DNA from: Roseiarcus sp963737365
GTDB taxonomy: Bacteria; Pseudomonadota; Alphaproteobacteria; Rhizobiales; Beijerinckiaceae
DNA length: 64,000 nt
Direction of reading: 5' to 3'
Assembly: GCA_963737365.1 (NCBI GenBank)
Contig: CAVTSD010000001.1
Coordinates: 1,798,001 to 1,862,000 of the forward strand
Positions 1 through 8,070 of this stretch are shown here, piece by piece. The position numbers and the translations under genes were made by a program. Below the pieces are notes generated by a model. It saw only the letters and a list, made by a program, of their open reading frames with translations. It had not been told where the DNA came from and did not search any database. Within the stretch, counting starts at the first letter, position 1, and each line of letters begins with the position of its first letter.

Positions 1-575
1 CCCGCTTTCACCAGCCGCTCGGCCTCACGCAGCACGTCCCCCGCGGGGCGGGAGGCGAGCCGTCCGCGCAAGCTCGGGATGATGCAGAACGTGCAGCGAT
101 GATCGCAGCCTTCGGAGATTTTGAGATAGGCGTAGTGGCGCGGCGTGAGGCGCACGCCGTCGCCGGGAATGAGATCGACGAAGGGGTCGCGGGGCGCCGG
201 CGCCGCTGCGCGCACCGCCTCCATGACGCTTTCGAAGGCCTGCGGGCCGGTGATGGCCGAGACGTTCGGGAAAGCGTCTCGGATCGCGTCAGGCGTGGCC
301 CCCATGCAGCCGGTCACGATCACTTTGCCATTCTCGTTCATCGCCTGGCCGATGGCGGCGAGGGACTCTGCTTTCGCGCTGTCAAGAAAGCCGCAAGTGT
401 TGACGATAACCGCGTCCGCGCCGGAATGGCCGCGCGCGAGCTCATAGCCTTCCGCGCGCAGGCGCGTGAGGATGCGCTCGCTGTCGACAAGCGCCTTCGG
501 GCAGCCAAGCGAAACGAAAGAAATGCGCGGCGCGGGGCGCTGGTCGGTTTGGGCGATGTCGGTCACGCGCGGCAC
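1..575 (-). CDS. rimO: Ribosomal protein S12 methylthiotransferase RimO (3' end cut by window)
   Basis: Radical SAM enzyme that methylthiolates the conserved Asp of ribosomal protein S12. My minus-strand reading contains the RimO/MiaB N-terminal signature SLGCPKALVDSERI near residue 18, VNTCGFLDSAK, VTGCMG, and the radical-SAM cluster motif CDHRCTFC near residue 155. SLGCPK(A/N)LVDSERI separates RimO from MiaB. The start is uncertain: GTG at 575 (VPRVTDIAQ) or GTG three codons later at 566; neither has a clear ribosome site, and no ATG is in frame downstream before the signature. The C-terminal part, including the TRAM domain, lies outside the window. It follows the glutathionyl-hydroquinone reductase gene by about 43 nt on the same strand and could be co-transcribed with it. 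Confidence 0.9.
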   Translation of the reverse strand, partial: MPRVTDIAQTDQRPAPRISFVSLGCPKALVDSERILTRLRAEGYELARGHSGADAVIVNTCGFLDSAKAESLAAIGQAMNENGKVIVTGCMGATPDAIRDAFPNVSAITGPQAFESVMEAVRAAAPAPRDPFVDLIPGDGVRLTPRHYAYLKISEGCDHRCTFCIIPSLRGRLASRPAGDVLREAERLVKA

Positions 576-618
576 TTGGCACGGGCGGAGCGCAGGAGCA
601 AGCGCGCGATTGGCGCTG

Positions 619-1566
619 TCACAAAGCGAGTTCAGGCCCGACAGGCACGATCCCCGTCGGATTGATGCGCCGATGGCTCTCGTAATAGTGATGCTTGATG
701 TGGAAGAAGTCGACCGTCTCGGCGATACCGGGCAAATGGTAAAGCTCTTTCAGATAGCGGCTCAGCGCCGGGTAGTCGCGGATCTCACGAAGATTGCATT
801 TGAAGTGCCCAAAATAGACCGGGTCGAAGCGGATGAGGGTCGTGAATAGTCGCCAGTCGGCTTCCGTCAATCGCTGGCCGATCAGGAAGCGCTGGCCTCC
901 GAGCCGGGCCTCGAGCCAGTCGAGCGTTTCGAACAACTCGCGAAACGCCTCTTCATAGGCGTCCTGCGAGGTGGCGAACCCGGCGCGATAGACGCCATTG
1001 TTGACCGTTCGATAAATGCGGTCGTTGACCTCGTCGATCTCCGGCTGGAGGCCGCTCGGATAATAGTCGCCTTCCGCCGCGCCGACCCCATCAAAGGCGC
1101 TATTGAACATGCGGATGATTTCAGAGGATTCGTTGTTGACGATCGTGTTCGTCGTCTTGTCCCAAAGCACGGGCACGGTAACGCGGCCGCTATAGTCGGG
1201 GCGCGCCTTGACGTAGAATTCGCGGAGCTCGCTCGCGCCGAAGATCGGGTCGGGAATGACGCCTCGGCCCGGATCGAAAGTCCAGCCGCGTTCGCCCAGG
1301 AACCAGTGAACGACGGAGAGCGAGATCATGTTCTCGAGGCCTTTCAGCCGGCGGAAAATGAGGGCGCGATGCGCCCAAGGGCAGGCGAGCGAGATGATGA
1401 GGTGATAGCGGTTGGGCTCGGCCTTGAAGCCGGCGGCCCCGCTCGGCCCGGCTTCTCCGCTGGCCGTGATCCAATTGCGGAAAGGCGAATCCGGCCGCAC
1501 GAAACGGCCCGACGTGTCATGCGGGAAGTCGCCCTCGCGCCAGGTTCCGTTGATGAATGCGCCCAT
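619..1566 (-). CDS. Glutathionyl-hydroquinone reductase (Xi-class GST, YqjG/PcpF type)
   Basis: Reduces glutathionyl-hydroquinones to hydroquinones using glutathione; cytosolic. The 315-residue protein has the class hallmark CPWAHRA with catalytic Cys at residue 62 (a Cys, not Ser/Tyr, as in Xi-class GSTs), the FxRPDSxFRNW N-terminal block, NNESSEIIRM in the thioredoxin-fold domain, and a C-terminal helical domain with RFDPVYFGHFKCN. Length matches the family. ATG at 1566 is preceded by an AAGGGGA-type ribosome site. It lies 23 nt after an SDR gene on the same strand, so it is probably the fourth cistron of a run that begins with the indolepyruvate oxidoreductase. Family assignment is firm; the physiological quinone is unknown. 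Confidence 0.93.
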   Translation of the reverse strand: MGAFINGTWREGDFPHDTSGRFVRPDSPFRNWITASGEAGPSGAAGFKAEPNRYHLIISLACPWAHRALIFRRLKGLENMISLSVVHWFLGERGWTFDPGRGVIPDPIFGASELREFYVKARPDYSGRVTVPVLWDKTTNTIVNNESSEIIRMFNSAFDGVGAAEGDYYPSGLQPEIDEVNDRIYRTVNNGVYRAGFATSQDAYEEAFRELFETLDWLEARLGGQRFLIGQRLTEADWRLFTTLIRFDPVYFGHFKCNLREIRDYPALSRYLKELYHLPGIAETVDFFHIKHHYYESHRRINPTGIVPVGPELAL

Positions 1567-1589
1567 GTTTTATCCCCTTGGATACGCGC

Positions 1590-2342
1590 TCAAGTGGCGC
1601 GAGCGACCTGGAATCCGGCGAAGGACTGGCTCACAGGCATGAGCTCGATGCGGTTGATATTGACGTGCGGCGGCAGCTCGGCTACCCACAACATTGTCGC
1701 CGCAATGTCGTCGCCGGTCATCGGCTTCGCGCCGCGGTAGAGCGCATCCGACGCCGCCTGATCGCCATCGCTCCTGACGAGCGTGAACTCGGTCTCGACC
1801 ATGCCGGGCTCGATCGAGGTGACCCGCACGCCGGTGCCGTGCAGATCGCTGCGCAGCCCCAGCGAGAATTGCTTCACGAACGCCTTGGCGCCGCCATACA
1901 CGTTGCCGCCGGGATAGGGATAGGTCGCCGCGACGGACGAGACGTTGATGATCGCGCCGCGCCGGGCGATCAGCCCAGGAAGCAACTTATAGGTGAGCGA
2001 AGCAAGCGCCGTCACATTCGTGTCGATCATCGTCTTCCACTGGGCGAGATCTGCCGTTTGCGCAGGATTGCGGCCGAGCGCGAGCCCGGCGTTGTTGATG
2101 AGAAGGTCGATGCCGCGAAACCCTTCGGGAAGCTGAGCCAACGCGGCGTCTCGCGCGGTCTCGTCGCGTACGTCGAACGCCGCGGGATGCACCTTGTCGG
2201 CGCCGATTGCCTCCACCAGCGCCTGGAGTCGATCCGCACGACGGCCAGTCGCCACGACGCGCCATCCGGCGGCCGCAAAGGCTCGGGCGGCGGCTTCGCC
2301 AATCCCCGAGGTTGCTCCAGTGATGAGAGCCGTCTTGCCCAT
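1590..2342 (-). CDS. SDR oxidoreductase, YdfG-like NADP-dependent 3-hydroxy acid dehydrogenase
   Basis: Classical short-chain dehydrogenase of 250 residues. Motifs: cofactor loop TGATSGIG near the N-terminus, TGRR after the second strand (NADP preference), NNAG, and the active site YGGAK with the upstream SSVAA serine. The C-terminal MPVSQSFAGFQVAR block is typical of the YdfG group, which oxidises serine-like 3-hydroxy acids or reduces malonic semialdehyde. I placed the start at ATG 2342 rather than an upstream codon because AAAGGGGA stands just before it and the Rossmann fold begins four residues in. It sits 82 nt after another SDR gene on the same strand. True substrate not known. Confidence 0.9.
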   Translation of the reverse strand: MGKTALITGATSGIGEAAARAFAAAGWRVVATGRRADRLQALVEAIGADKVHPAAFDVRDETARDAALAQLPEGFRGIDLLINNAGLALGRNPAQTADLAQWKTMIDTNVTALASLTYKLLPGLIARRGAIINVSSVAATYPYPGGNVYGGAKAFVKQFSLGLRSDLHGTGVRVTSIEPGMVETEFTLVRSDGDQAASDALYRGAKPMTGDDIAATMLWVAELPPHVNINRIELMPVSQSFAGFQVARAT

Positions 2343-2424
2343 ACCGTCCCCTTTTGATCGCCGTTCTAGGCGAGGCGCCGCGGGCGGCGCCATATCATGC
2401 CAGCGATGCCGCTGAACCCAGCGG

Positions 2425-3126
2425 CTAGACGCGGCCCGACACTGGAATCAACGCGCCGGTCACCGCTTTCGCTCCGTCGGAGGCCAGAAACAGAATGACC
2501 GCTGCGAGATCGGCGGGCGCGACCCAGCGGCTGAAATCCGCTTGTGGCATGTCGCGCCGGTTTAGGGGCGTATCGATGATCGACGGCAGAACGGCGTTGA
2601 CAGTCACGCCCTTAAGCTTGAGCTCATCGGCCAGGCTTTCGGTCAGGCGATGCACGGCGGATTTGCTTGCCGCATACGGCCCAAATCCGGCGGCGGCGTG
2701 CAACGCGGACCCAGCGCCGACATTGACGATGCGGCCTGCGCCGCTTTCCACCAGATAGGGAAGCGCGGCCTTGCTGGCGTTGAGCGCGGTCTTCAGGTTC
2801 ATCGCGTACATCCGGTCCCAGCCGTCGACCTTGCCCTCTGCGACCGTGTCCCATTGGAAACCGCCGGCGATATTCAGGAGCGCATCGATCCGGCCAAACT
2901 TCGATTTGATTGAGGCCATCGCGGTTTCGGCCGCATTGAGCGACGTCAAATCGACGCCGCCGATGATGAGCGTGTTGGCGCTGAGACGCTCCGCGAGGCC
3001 CGCGGGAAGCGTCGGGGCATGGTCAAGCAATGCGACGGATGCGCCGTCCTTCGCCGCCGTTTCAGCGACGACGCTTCCTAAAGCGCCCAGGCCGCCAGTG
3101 ACGACGATCGTCTTGCCCTGCAGCAC
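2425..3126 (-). CDS. SDR family oxidoreductase
   Basis: Short-chain dehydrogenase/reductase of 233 residues. Visible features are the glycine loop TGGLGALG, an Asp after strand beta2 (LLDHA, which hints at NAD), NIAGG in place of NNAG, and the catalytic YAASK with preceding GAGS. The start is GTG at 3126, only 2 nt after the TAA stop of the large oxidoreductase gene (3129), which indicates translational coupling. Substrate cannot be deduced; position behind an indolepyruvate oxidoreductase makes an aromatic or branched hydroxy/keto compound conceivable, but that is inference. Confidence 0.88.
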   Translation of the reverse strand: MLQGKTIVVTGGLGALGSVVAETAAKDGASVALLDHAPTLPAGLAERLSANTLIIGGVDLTSLNAAETAMASIKSKFGRIDALLNIAGGFQWDTVAEGKVDGWDRMYAMNLKTALNASKAALPYLVESGAGRIVNVGAGSALHAAAGFGPYAASKSAVHRLTESLADELKLKGVTVNAVLPSIIDTPLNRRDMPQADFSRWVAPADLAAVILFLASDGAKAVTGALIPVSGRV

Positions 3127-3128
3127 CG

Positions 3129-6100
3129 TTAAGCCGCCTTCTCCACCTGCGCCTTGCCGACCTTGAGTTCGTTGAGAGCGCCCGCGCGCGCCTTCGCCGC
3201 TTCTTCGGCGCTCGCTTCCTTCACATGTCCGTATCCGCGTATCGTCTCATACGTGTCGACGACACGAACAGCGGTCGGGTGGGACGCGGGCGTCAGGCGC
3301 TGGGTGAGATCCGCGACGTCGGCTTCGAACTCGGCGATCAGGCGCCGCTCAAGCTTGCGTTCTTCGCTCAAGCGGAACGGATCGAGCAACGTCCCGCGCA
3401 AGAACTTCAGTCGCGCCATCAGGCGAAAGGCTGTCATCGCCCACGGGCCGACCTCGCCCTTCTTCATCTTCCCGCTTGCCGGGTCGAGGCGCGCGAACGG
3501 CCAGGCGCCGATATGAAAATGGAGCTGATAGGGGCCTTCGAATTCGCGCGTCAAGCTCTCCTGGAACTCAGGCGCCGCAAACAGGCGCGCCACTTCCCAT
3601 TCGTCCTTGGAGGCGAGCAGCTTGTGATAGGCGCGCGCGACGGCGGTGGTCAGAGTTTCGCCCAGCCCCGCGTTTCTCTCCGCTGCGCGCACGCGCTCAA
3701 CGAGTGTGCGATAGCGCGCCGCGTAAGCCGCATCGCGATAATCCGTCAGATGCGCGACGCGACGCTCGACCAGCGCATCGAGCGAGGGCGGCTCGTCAGC
3801 CTGTTCGTCATAGCCGACCAGCGTCTCGACGCTCATAGGATCGTGCCCGGCGCGACGGCCCCATTCGAACGCCTGTTTGTTGGCGTCGACGGCGACGCCG
3901 TTGAGTTCGATCGCGCGATCGATCGCCTCCCGGCGGATCGGAACCAAACCCCTCTGCCAGGCGGCGCCGAGCATGAACATGTTGGAGGCGATCGGGTCGC
4001 CCATGAGCGCGGCGGACAGGCGTTGCGCGTCGACAATGAGGGCTTTGTCCCCCAGCGCATTCTTGAGGCGGTCGATCAGTTCGTCAGCATCCACGCTCCA
4101 ATTGGGATTGCGGGCGAAATCAGCGGTGGGCGTCAGATCCGCCGAGATCACCGCGCCCGTCTTGCCGCGCTTGAGCTTGGAGATCGATTCGTCGCCCGCG
4201 GCCACGATGAGGTCGCAGCCGATCAGCGCGTCCGCTTCGCCGGCGGCGATGCGGGTCGCATGCAATGCGCCGGGTTCGTGGGCGATGCGGACGTGCGCGG
4301 TGACCGCGCCATATTTCTGGCTCAGCCCCGTCAAGTCGAGATTGGAGCTGTAGAGGCCGTCGAGGTAGGCGGCGACGGCAACCGTCTGGCTGATGGTGAC
4401 GACGCCCGAACCGCCAATGCCCGCCACCAGCAGACTGAAGCGCTCGTGTATTTCGGGCAGGATCGGCTCGGGGACAGGGGGGAGATACTGGCCCAAAGGC
4501 GCTGTCGCCTCGGGTTTGCGCAGACGTCCGCCATGCACAGTCACGAAGCTTGGGCAGAAGCCCTCGACGCAAGAGTAATCCTTGTTGCAGCTCGATTGAT
4601 TGATGCGCCGCTTGCGCCCGAATTCCGTCTCCAGGGGCTCGATCGCCATGCAGTTCGACACGCGCCCGCAATCGCCGCAGCCTTCGCAGACTTGCGGATT
4701 GATGAAGGTGCGAATTGCCGGATCGGCCCACTTGCCACGCTTGCGCAGGCGCCGCCGCTCGGTCGCGCACGGCTGGTCATACACAATGACGGAAACACCC
4801 TTGAATTCGCGGAATTCGCGCTGCGTCGCATCCATCGTATCGCGGTGGCGAAGGCTGACGCCATGCGGCAGCGGGACGCCCGCGTAGCGCTCCGGGTCGT
4901 CGGCCACGAGCGTCATTTTCTTTACGCCCTCCGCAGCGAGCTCCTCGAGGATCTGTACCGGAGTCATGGCGCCCTCGATCGGCTGTCCGCCGGTCATCGA
5001 GACGAAGCCGTTGAAGAGGATCTTGTAGGTGATCGGAACATTAGCGGCGAGCGCCTGGCGGATCGCGAGCGACCCCGAATGCGCATAGGTGCCATCGCCG
5101 ATGTTGGCGAACACGTGGTCCTGCGTGGTGAATGGTTGCTGGCCGAGCCACATCACGCCTTCCCCGCCCATGTGCGAAGCCGTGGCGGTCTGTTGCGGAT
5201 TGACCAGCGTCGCCATCCAGTGGCAGCCGATCCCGGCCAGGGCTCGGCTTCCTTCGGGCACAGGCGTTGAGCGATTGTGCGGGCATCCGGCGCAGAACCC
5301 CGGGCTTCGCATCGGCGCAGGACGATTGCTCAGCAGGACCCCGGGCGTCTCCGGCGCGCTGAGCGCGCAGTTTGGATCATGCCGGGAAATCGCCTTGACG
5401 AGGACTCCGGCGATGAGTTCGGGAGTGATCTCGCCGAAGTTTGGAATGGCGGCGGCGCCTGGTGAAGCATCGAACGCCTGCCCGTCGAAATATTTGCCGA
5501 CGATCCTTGGCGCTTTCGGATCTCCATAGAGAATGGAGCGGATCTGGTCCTCGAGCAGCGGGCGCTTCTCCTCGATCACGATGATGAGATCGAGACCTTG
5601 AGCGAAGTCGCGCACGATCACTGGATCAAGCGGCCACACCATGCCGACTTTGAGCAGACGCAGCCCTAGCGCGCCGCCGTCGTCGGCGCCAAGGTTACCG
5701 AGCGTCTGCAACAGATCTTGCCACGCCTTGCCGGCGGCGACCACGCCGATCCTTGCGCCCTCGTCGTCGCCGAGAATACGGTTGAGCTTGTTCGCGCGCG
5801 CGTAGGCGAGCGCGGCCGGGAGCTTGTGCTGGTAGAGCCGCTCTTCCTGAGCCACCGGCGCGTCGATCGTGCGCGCCCATAGGCCATGGGGGGGAGCGCT
5901 CGGCCTCGGCGGGACAACGATCTCGGGCAGGTCGGGCCCGACATAGACCGTGCCGCCGCCTTCAGCCACGTCGGTGACCACCTTCATGCCGACCCAGCAG
6001 CCGGAAAATCGCGACATGGCGATGCCGTGCAGGCCAAAATCGAGCAGTTCCTGGGTATTCGAGGGATAGATCACCGGCATGCCGACGGCGATGAACAATG

Positions 6101-6593
6101 TGTCGGAGAAATTGACGGCGGTCGAAGACTTCGCGCCGTGATCGTCGCCGGCAAGCGCGAGCGCGCCGCCTTTGGGCGAGGCGCCGGTGAAATTGGCGTG
6201 GCGGAGCGCATCCGCCGATCGGTCGACGCCCGGACCCTTGCCGTACCAGATGCCGAACACGCCATCGACCGTTGCGCCGGGAAAGTTGTTGACTTGCTGG
6301 GCGCCCCAGATCGCCGTCGCGGCGAGGTCCTCGTTGAGGCCTGGGCGGAAAACGACGTTGTGTTGCTTGAGCTGCGGCCCTGCGCGCCACAGTTCAATGT
6401 CGTAGCGCCCAAGCGGCGAGCCGCGATAACCGGAAATATAGCCCGCGGTGTTGAGGCCAGCCGCCGCATCGCGCAGGCGCTGCTGAATAGGCAGGCGCAC
6501 CAAAGCCTGCGTCCCGGTCATATAGACCCAGCCTTCAGATGCGGTGTAGCGGGAGTTGAGAGTCGCCTCTGGCCGGGCGAGGGCGACAGTCAT
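3129..6593 (-). CDS. Indolepyruvate:ferredoxin oxidoreductase, fused IorA-IorB type
   Basis: Single-chain 2-oxoacid:ferredoxin oxidoreductase of 1154 residues that decarboxylates aryl pyruvates from aromatic amino acid breakdown to acyl-CoA. Domain order: N-terminal pyrimidine-type domain (GYRGSPLGRYD near residue 45), CAGCPHN near 434, ThDP-binding domain with GDGTYAHSG around 495-505, a ferredoxin-like Cys cluster (CEGCGDC near 635, then CNKDYSCVEGFC), and a C-terminal gamma-type domain beginning GIGGSGVVT near 718. ATG at 6593 has GGAGA upstream and agrees with the family N-terminus; the frame stays open upstream but that stretch overlaps the neighbouring gene and looks non-coding. Followed 2 nt later by an SDR gene. 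Confidence 0.93.
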   Translation of the reverse strand: MTVALARPEATLNSRYTASEGWVYMTGTQALVRLPIQQRLRDAAAGLNTAGYISGYRGSPLGRYDIELWRAGPQLKQHNVVFRPGLNEDLAATAIWGAQQVNNFPGATVDGVFGIWYGKGPGVDRSADALRHANFTGASPKGGALALAGDDHGAKSSTAVNFSDTLFIAVGMPVIYPSNTQELLDFGLHGIAMSRFSGCWVGMKVVTDVAEGGGTVYVGPDLPEIVVPPRPSAPPHGLWARTIDAPVAQEERLYQHKLPAALAYARANKLNRILGDDEGARIGVVAAGKAWQDLLQTLGNLGADDGGALGLRLLKVGMVWPLDPVIVRDFAQGLDLIIVIEEKRPLLEDQIRSILYGDPKAPRIVGKYFDGQAFDASPGAAAIPNFGEITPELIAGVLVKAISRHDPNCALSAPETPGVLLSNRPAPMRSPGFCAGCPHNRSTPVPEGSRALAGIGCHWMATLVNPQQTATASHMGGEGVMWLGQQPFTTQDHVFANIGDGTYAHSGSLAIRQALAANVPITYKILFNGFVSMTGGQPIEGAMTPVQILEELAAEGVKKMTLVADDPERYAGVPLPHGVSLRHRDTMDATQREFREFKGVSVIVYDQPCATERRRLRKRGKWADPAIRTFINPQVCEGCGDCGRVSNCMAIEPLETEFGRKRRINQSSCNKDYSCVEGFCPSFVTVHGGRLRKPEATAPLGQYLPPVPEPILPEIHERFSLLVAGIGGSGVVTISQTVAVAAYLDGLYSSNLDLTGLSQKYGAVTAHVRIAHEPGALHATRIAAGEADALIGCDLIVAAGDESISKLKRGKTGAVISADLTPTADFARNPNWSVDADELIDRLKNALGDKALIVDAQRLSAALMGDPIASNMFMLGAAWQRGLVPIRREAIDRAIELNGVAVDANKQAFEWGRRAGHDPMSVETLVGYDEQADEPPSLDALVERRVAHLTDYRDAAYAARYRTLVERVRAAERNAGLGETLTTAVARAYHKLLASKDEWEVARLFAAPEFQESLTREFEGPYQLHFHIGAWPFARLDPASGKMKKGEVGPWAMTAFRLMARLKFLRGTLLDPFRLSEERKLERRLIAEFEADVADLTQRLTPASHPTAVRVVDTYETIRGYGHVKEASAEEAAKARAGALNELKVGKAQVEKAA

Positions 6594-6622
6594 GACAGCA
6601 TGTCTCCGTGTGTGGCCTGCGG

Positions 6623-6940
6623 CTATGCGCGATGCCCCGGTTCGCCGTCGCGGCGGGCGAGGTAGTCGGGGAACGCATCGTCGAACTCGGGAAAGTAACG
6701 CCGAACAACCTTCATGTCGAACGCGCGCAAGATCGATTCTTTTGGCTCGCGATCGATGAGGAACTGCATCATGGCCTCGACGCAACGCGACGGCTCGGCG
6801 CCGAGGTCAGCCCAGCGTTGAGCTTCGCCGGCTTCAATCGTCACGAGATGCTGACTTTCGCCGCGTGCGTCGTGAACGATAACGTCGAACACCAGCTCGG
6901 CGCCAAGATGCGGAGTAACCGAGATCGAAGGCTCGCTCAA
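6623..6940 (-). CDS. Small conserved-looking hypothetical protein
   Basis: Encodes about 105 residues. I do not recognise a named domain. The protein looks real rather than a shadow: an acidic N-terminal half with two probable beta strands (LVFDVIVHDARG), then a helical stretch with RCVEAMMQFLIDREPKESIL and FDMKVVRRYFPEFDDAFPDYL. It ends 29 nt before the ATG of the indolepyruvate oxidoreductase and was probably made from the same transcript. The only start giving full length is TTG at 6940, and no convincing ribosome site precedes it, so the true start may be further in. Two 17-bp repeats lie immediately upstream. Function unknown. Confidence 0.65.
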   Translation of the reverse strand: MSEPSISVTPHLGAELVFDVIVHDARGESQHLVTIEAGEAQRWADLGAEPSRCVEAMMQFLIDREPKESILRAFDMKVVRRYFPEFDDAFPDYLARRDGEPGHRA

Positions 6941-6977
6941 CTCTTATAATCCGTCCGCGGCTCTTATAATCCGTCCG
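6941..6977. repeat. Two tandem 17-bp direct repeats, period 20 bp
   Basis: CTCTTATAATCCGTCCG occurs at 6941-6957 and again, identical, at 6961-6977, separated by CGG. Each copy contains TTATAAT. They lie right at the 5' end of the minus-strand gene that ends at 6623 and in the divergent region before otsB. Two turns of helix between copies would suit a regulator binding in tandem; a local duplication is the alternative. Confidence 0.7.
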
Positions 6978-7153
6978 GGACCACGGCAACATGCCGAAAT
7001 CGCACGCCCGGCCGTTAAAAATCAAGTTCTACAGAAGAAGCGGCTTCTCCGCCATGTCGCTGGCCCCGTTTCCGAAAAGATCAACCCTGGTTTGCGCTTT
7101 GTTACGCGTTCAAGCTGACCGCCGCGCCGAGGCGATTTTCTAGCCCTTGACTC

Positions 7154-7178
7154 GGAACCAACTCAACCGTCGCGCGTT
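7154..7178 (+). promoter_or_regulatory. EcfG-type general stress promoter before the trehalose operon
   Basis: GGAAC at 7154-7158 and CGTT at 7175-7178 are separated by exactly 16 nt. This fits the alphaproteobacterial EcfG (PhyR-controlled) consensus GGAAC-N16/17-CGTT with no mismatch. The motif lies 112 nt before the otsB GTG, and trehalose synthesis genes are known targets of this regulon in Rhizobiales. The rest of the 6978-7290 spacer holds no gene I can support. Confidence 0.72.
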
Positions 7179-7290
7179 GCGGGATTTGTGATCAGGGAAA
7201 AAGACGGCGGCCGGACGCGCCGTCGCGCCGTGACCACGTTGTCGCCCCAAAACTTGCTAATGTGGGGCGAAGGGGCGTCAGGAGCTTTGG

Positions 7291-8070
7291 GTGAACCAAT
7301 TGAACGTCCCGAGCATTGAGGGCGCGAGGGATGCGGCGCCTTTAGGCGAAGCTCCGTGCGCTCTTTTTCTCGACGTGGATGGTACGCTCCTGGACCTCGC
7401 CGCGCGGCCAGACGACGTCGTCACGCCTGCAGGACTTGTCTCAATTCTTGCACGCGCGGAACGCAAGCTTGCCGGGGCGTTGGCGCTCATTAGCGGGCGC
7501 GCTATCGTCGATGTCGACCGCCTGTTTGCGCCTCTTCGGCTGCGAGCAAGCGGAGTTCATGGCGCTGAGATTCGTTTCGATCCGGATGCGCCGACGACCG
7601 CGACCGGAACGGCGGAATTGCCTCAGTCGCTGTTAGCGGCGTTGATGCGCGCGGTTGAGCCGTTTCCAGGCGTATTCGTTGAGAACAAGCGCTTCAGTTT
7701 CACCGTCCATTTCCGGCTCGCGCCCAGTGCGGAAGGGCCGCTCCGGAGTATCGTCAAAGAGGTCGTGGACTCGTGTCCGATCCCTCTTGATCTTATGGAC
7801 GCGCATTGCGCGATTGAAATCAAGAATCCCAGCTTTGACAAAGGCGGAGCCATCGCGGCATTCCTCTCCACCTCAACGTTTGGCGGCGGGCGTAAGCCAA
7901 TCTTTGTGGGCGACGATACGACAGATGAAAGCGGTTTCGCCCTCGTTAGCGCGCGTGGAGGGCTCGCCTATTCGGTCGGAGGTCCACGCCCGGGCGCGAT
8001 TGGAGCGTTCTCGGCCCCCCAAGCGGTGCGCAATTGGCTTGCTGAATTTGCTCGAGAGAGCGCCGCATGA
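7291..8070 (+). CDS. otsB: Trehalose-6-phosphate phosphatase
   Basis: HAD-superfamily phosphatase converting trehalose-6-phosphate to trehalose, the last step of the OtsAB pathway; cytosolic. The 259-residue protein has the nucleophile motif LFLDVDGTLLDL (Asp28, Asp30), the Thr/Ser-type motif LISGR, a Lys-containing motif around EIKNPSFDKGGA and the metal-binding GDDTTDESGF near residue 207. The GTG start at 7291 has CAGGAG about 9 nt upstream. The gene is first of three overlapping cistrons (its TGA overlaps the next ATG as ATGA) and its partner otsA is third. An EcfG-type promoter lies upstream, suggesting induction by osmotic, desiccation or general stress. Confidence 0.93.
   Translation: MNQLNVPSIEGARDAAPLGEAPCALFLDVDGTLLDLAARPDDVVTPAGLVSILARAERKLAGALALISGRAIVDVDRLFAPLRLRASGVHGAEIRFDPDAPTTATGTAELPQSLLAALMRAVEPFPGVFVENKRFSFTVHFRLAPSAEGPLRSIVKEVVDSCPIPLDLMDAHCAIEIKNPSFDKGGAIAAFLSTSTFGGGRKPIFVGDDTTDESGFALVSARGGLAYSVGGPRPGAIGAFSAPQAVRNWLAEFARESAA

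Noticed and set aside
3225..5270. 681-codon plus-strand frame
   Set aside because: Lies wholly inside the indolepyruvate oxidoreductase gene on the other strand; composition is Arg/Ala/Asp-rich, with no domain.
6594..6785. 64-codon in-frame extension of the indolepyruvate oxidoreductase
   Set aside because: Overlaps the 105-residue gene and is Arg-rich; the ribosome site and family start agree with 6593.
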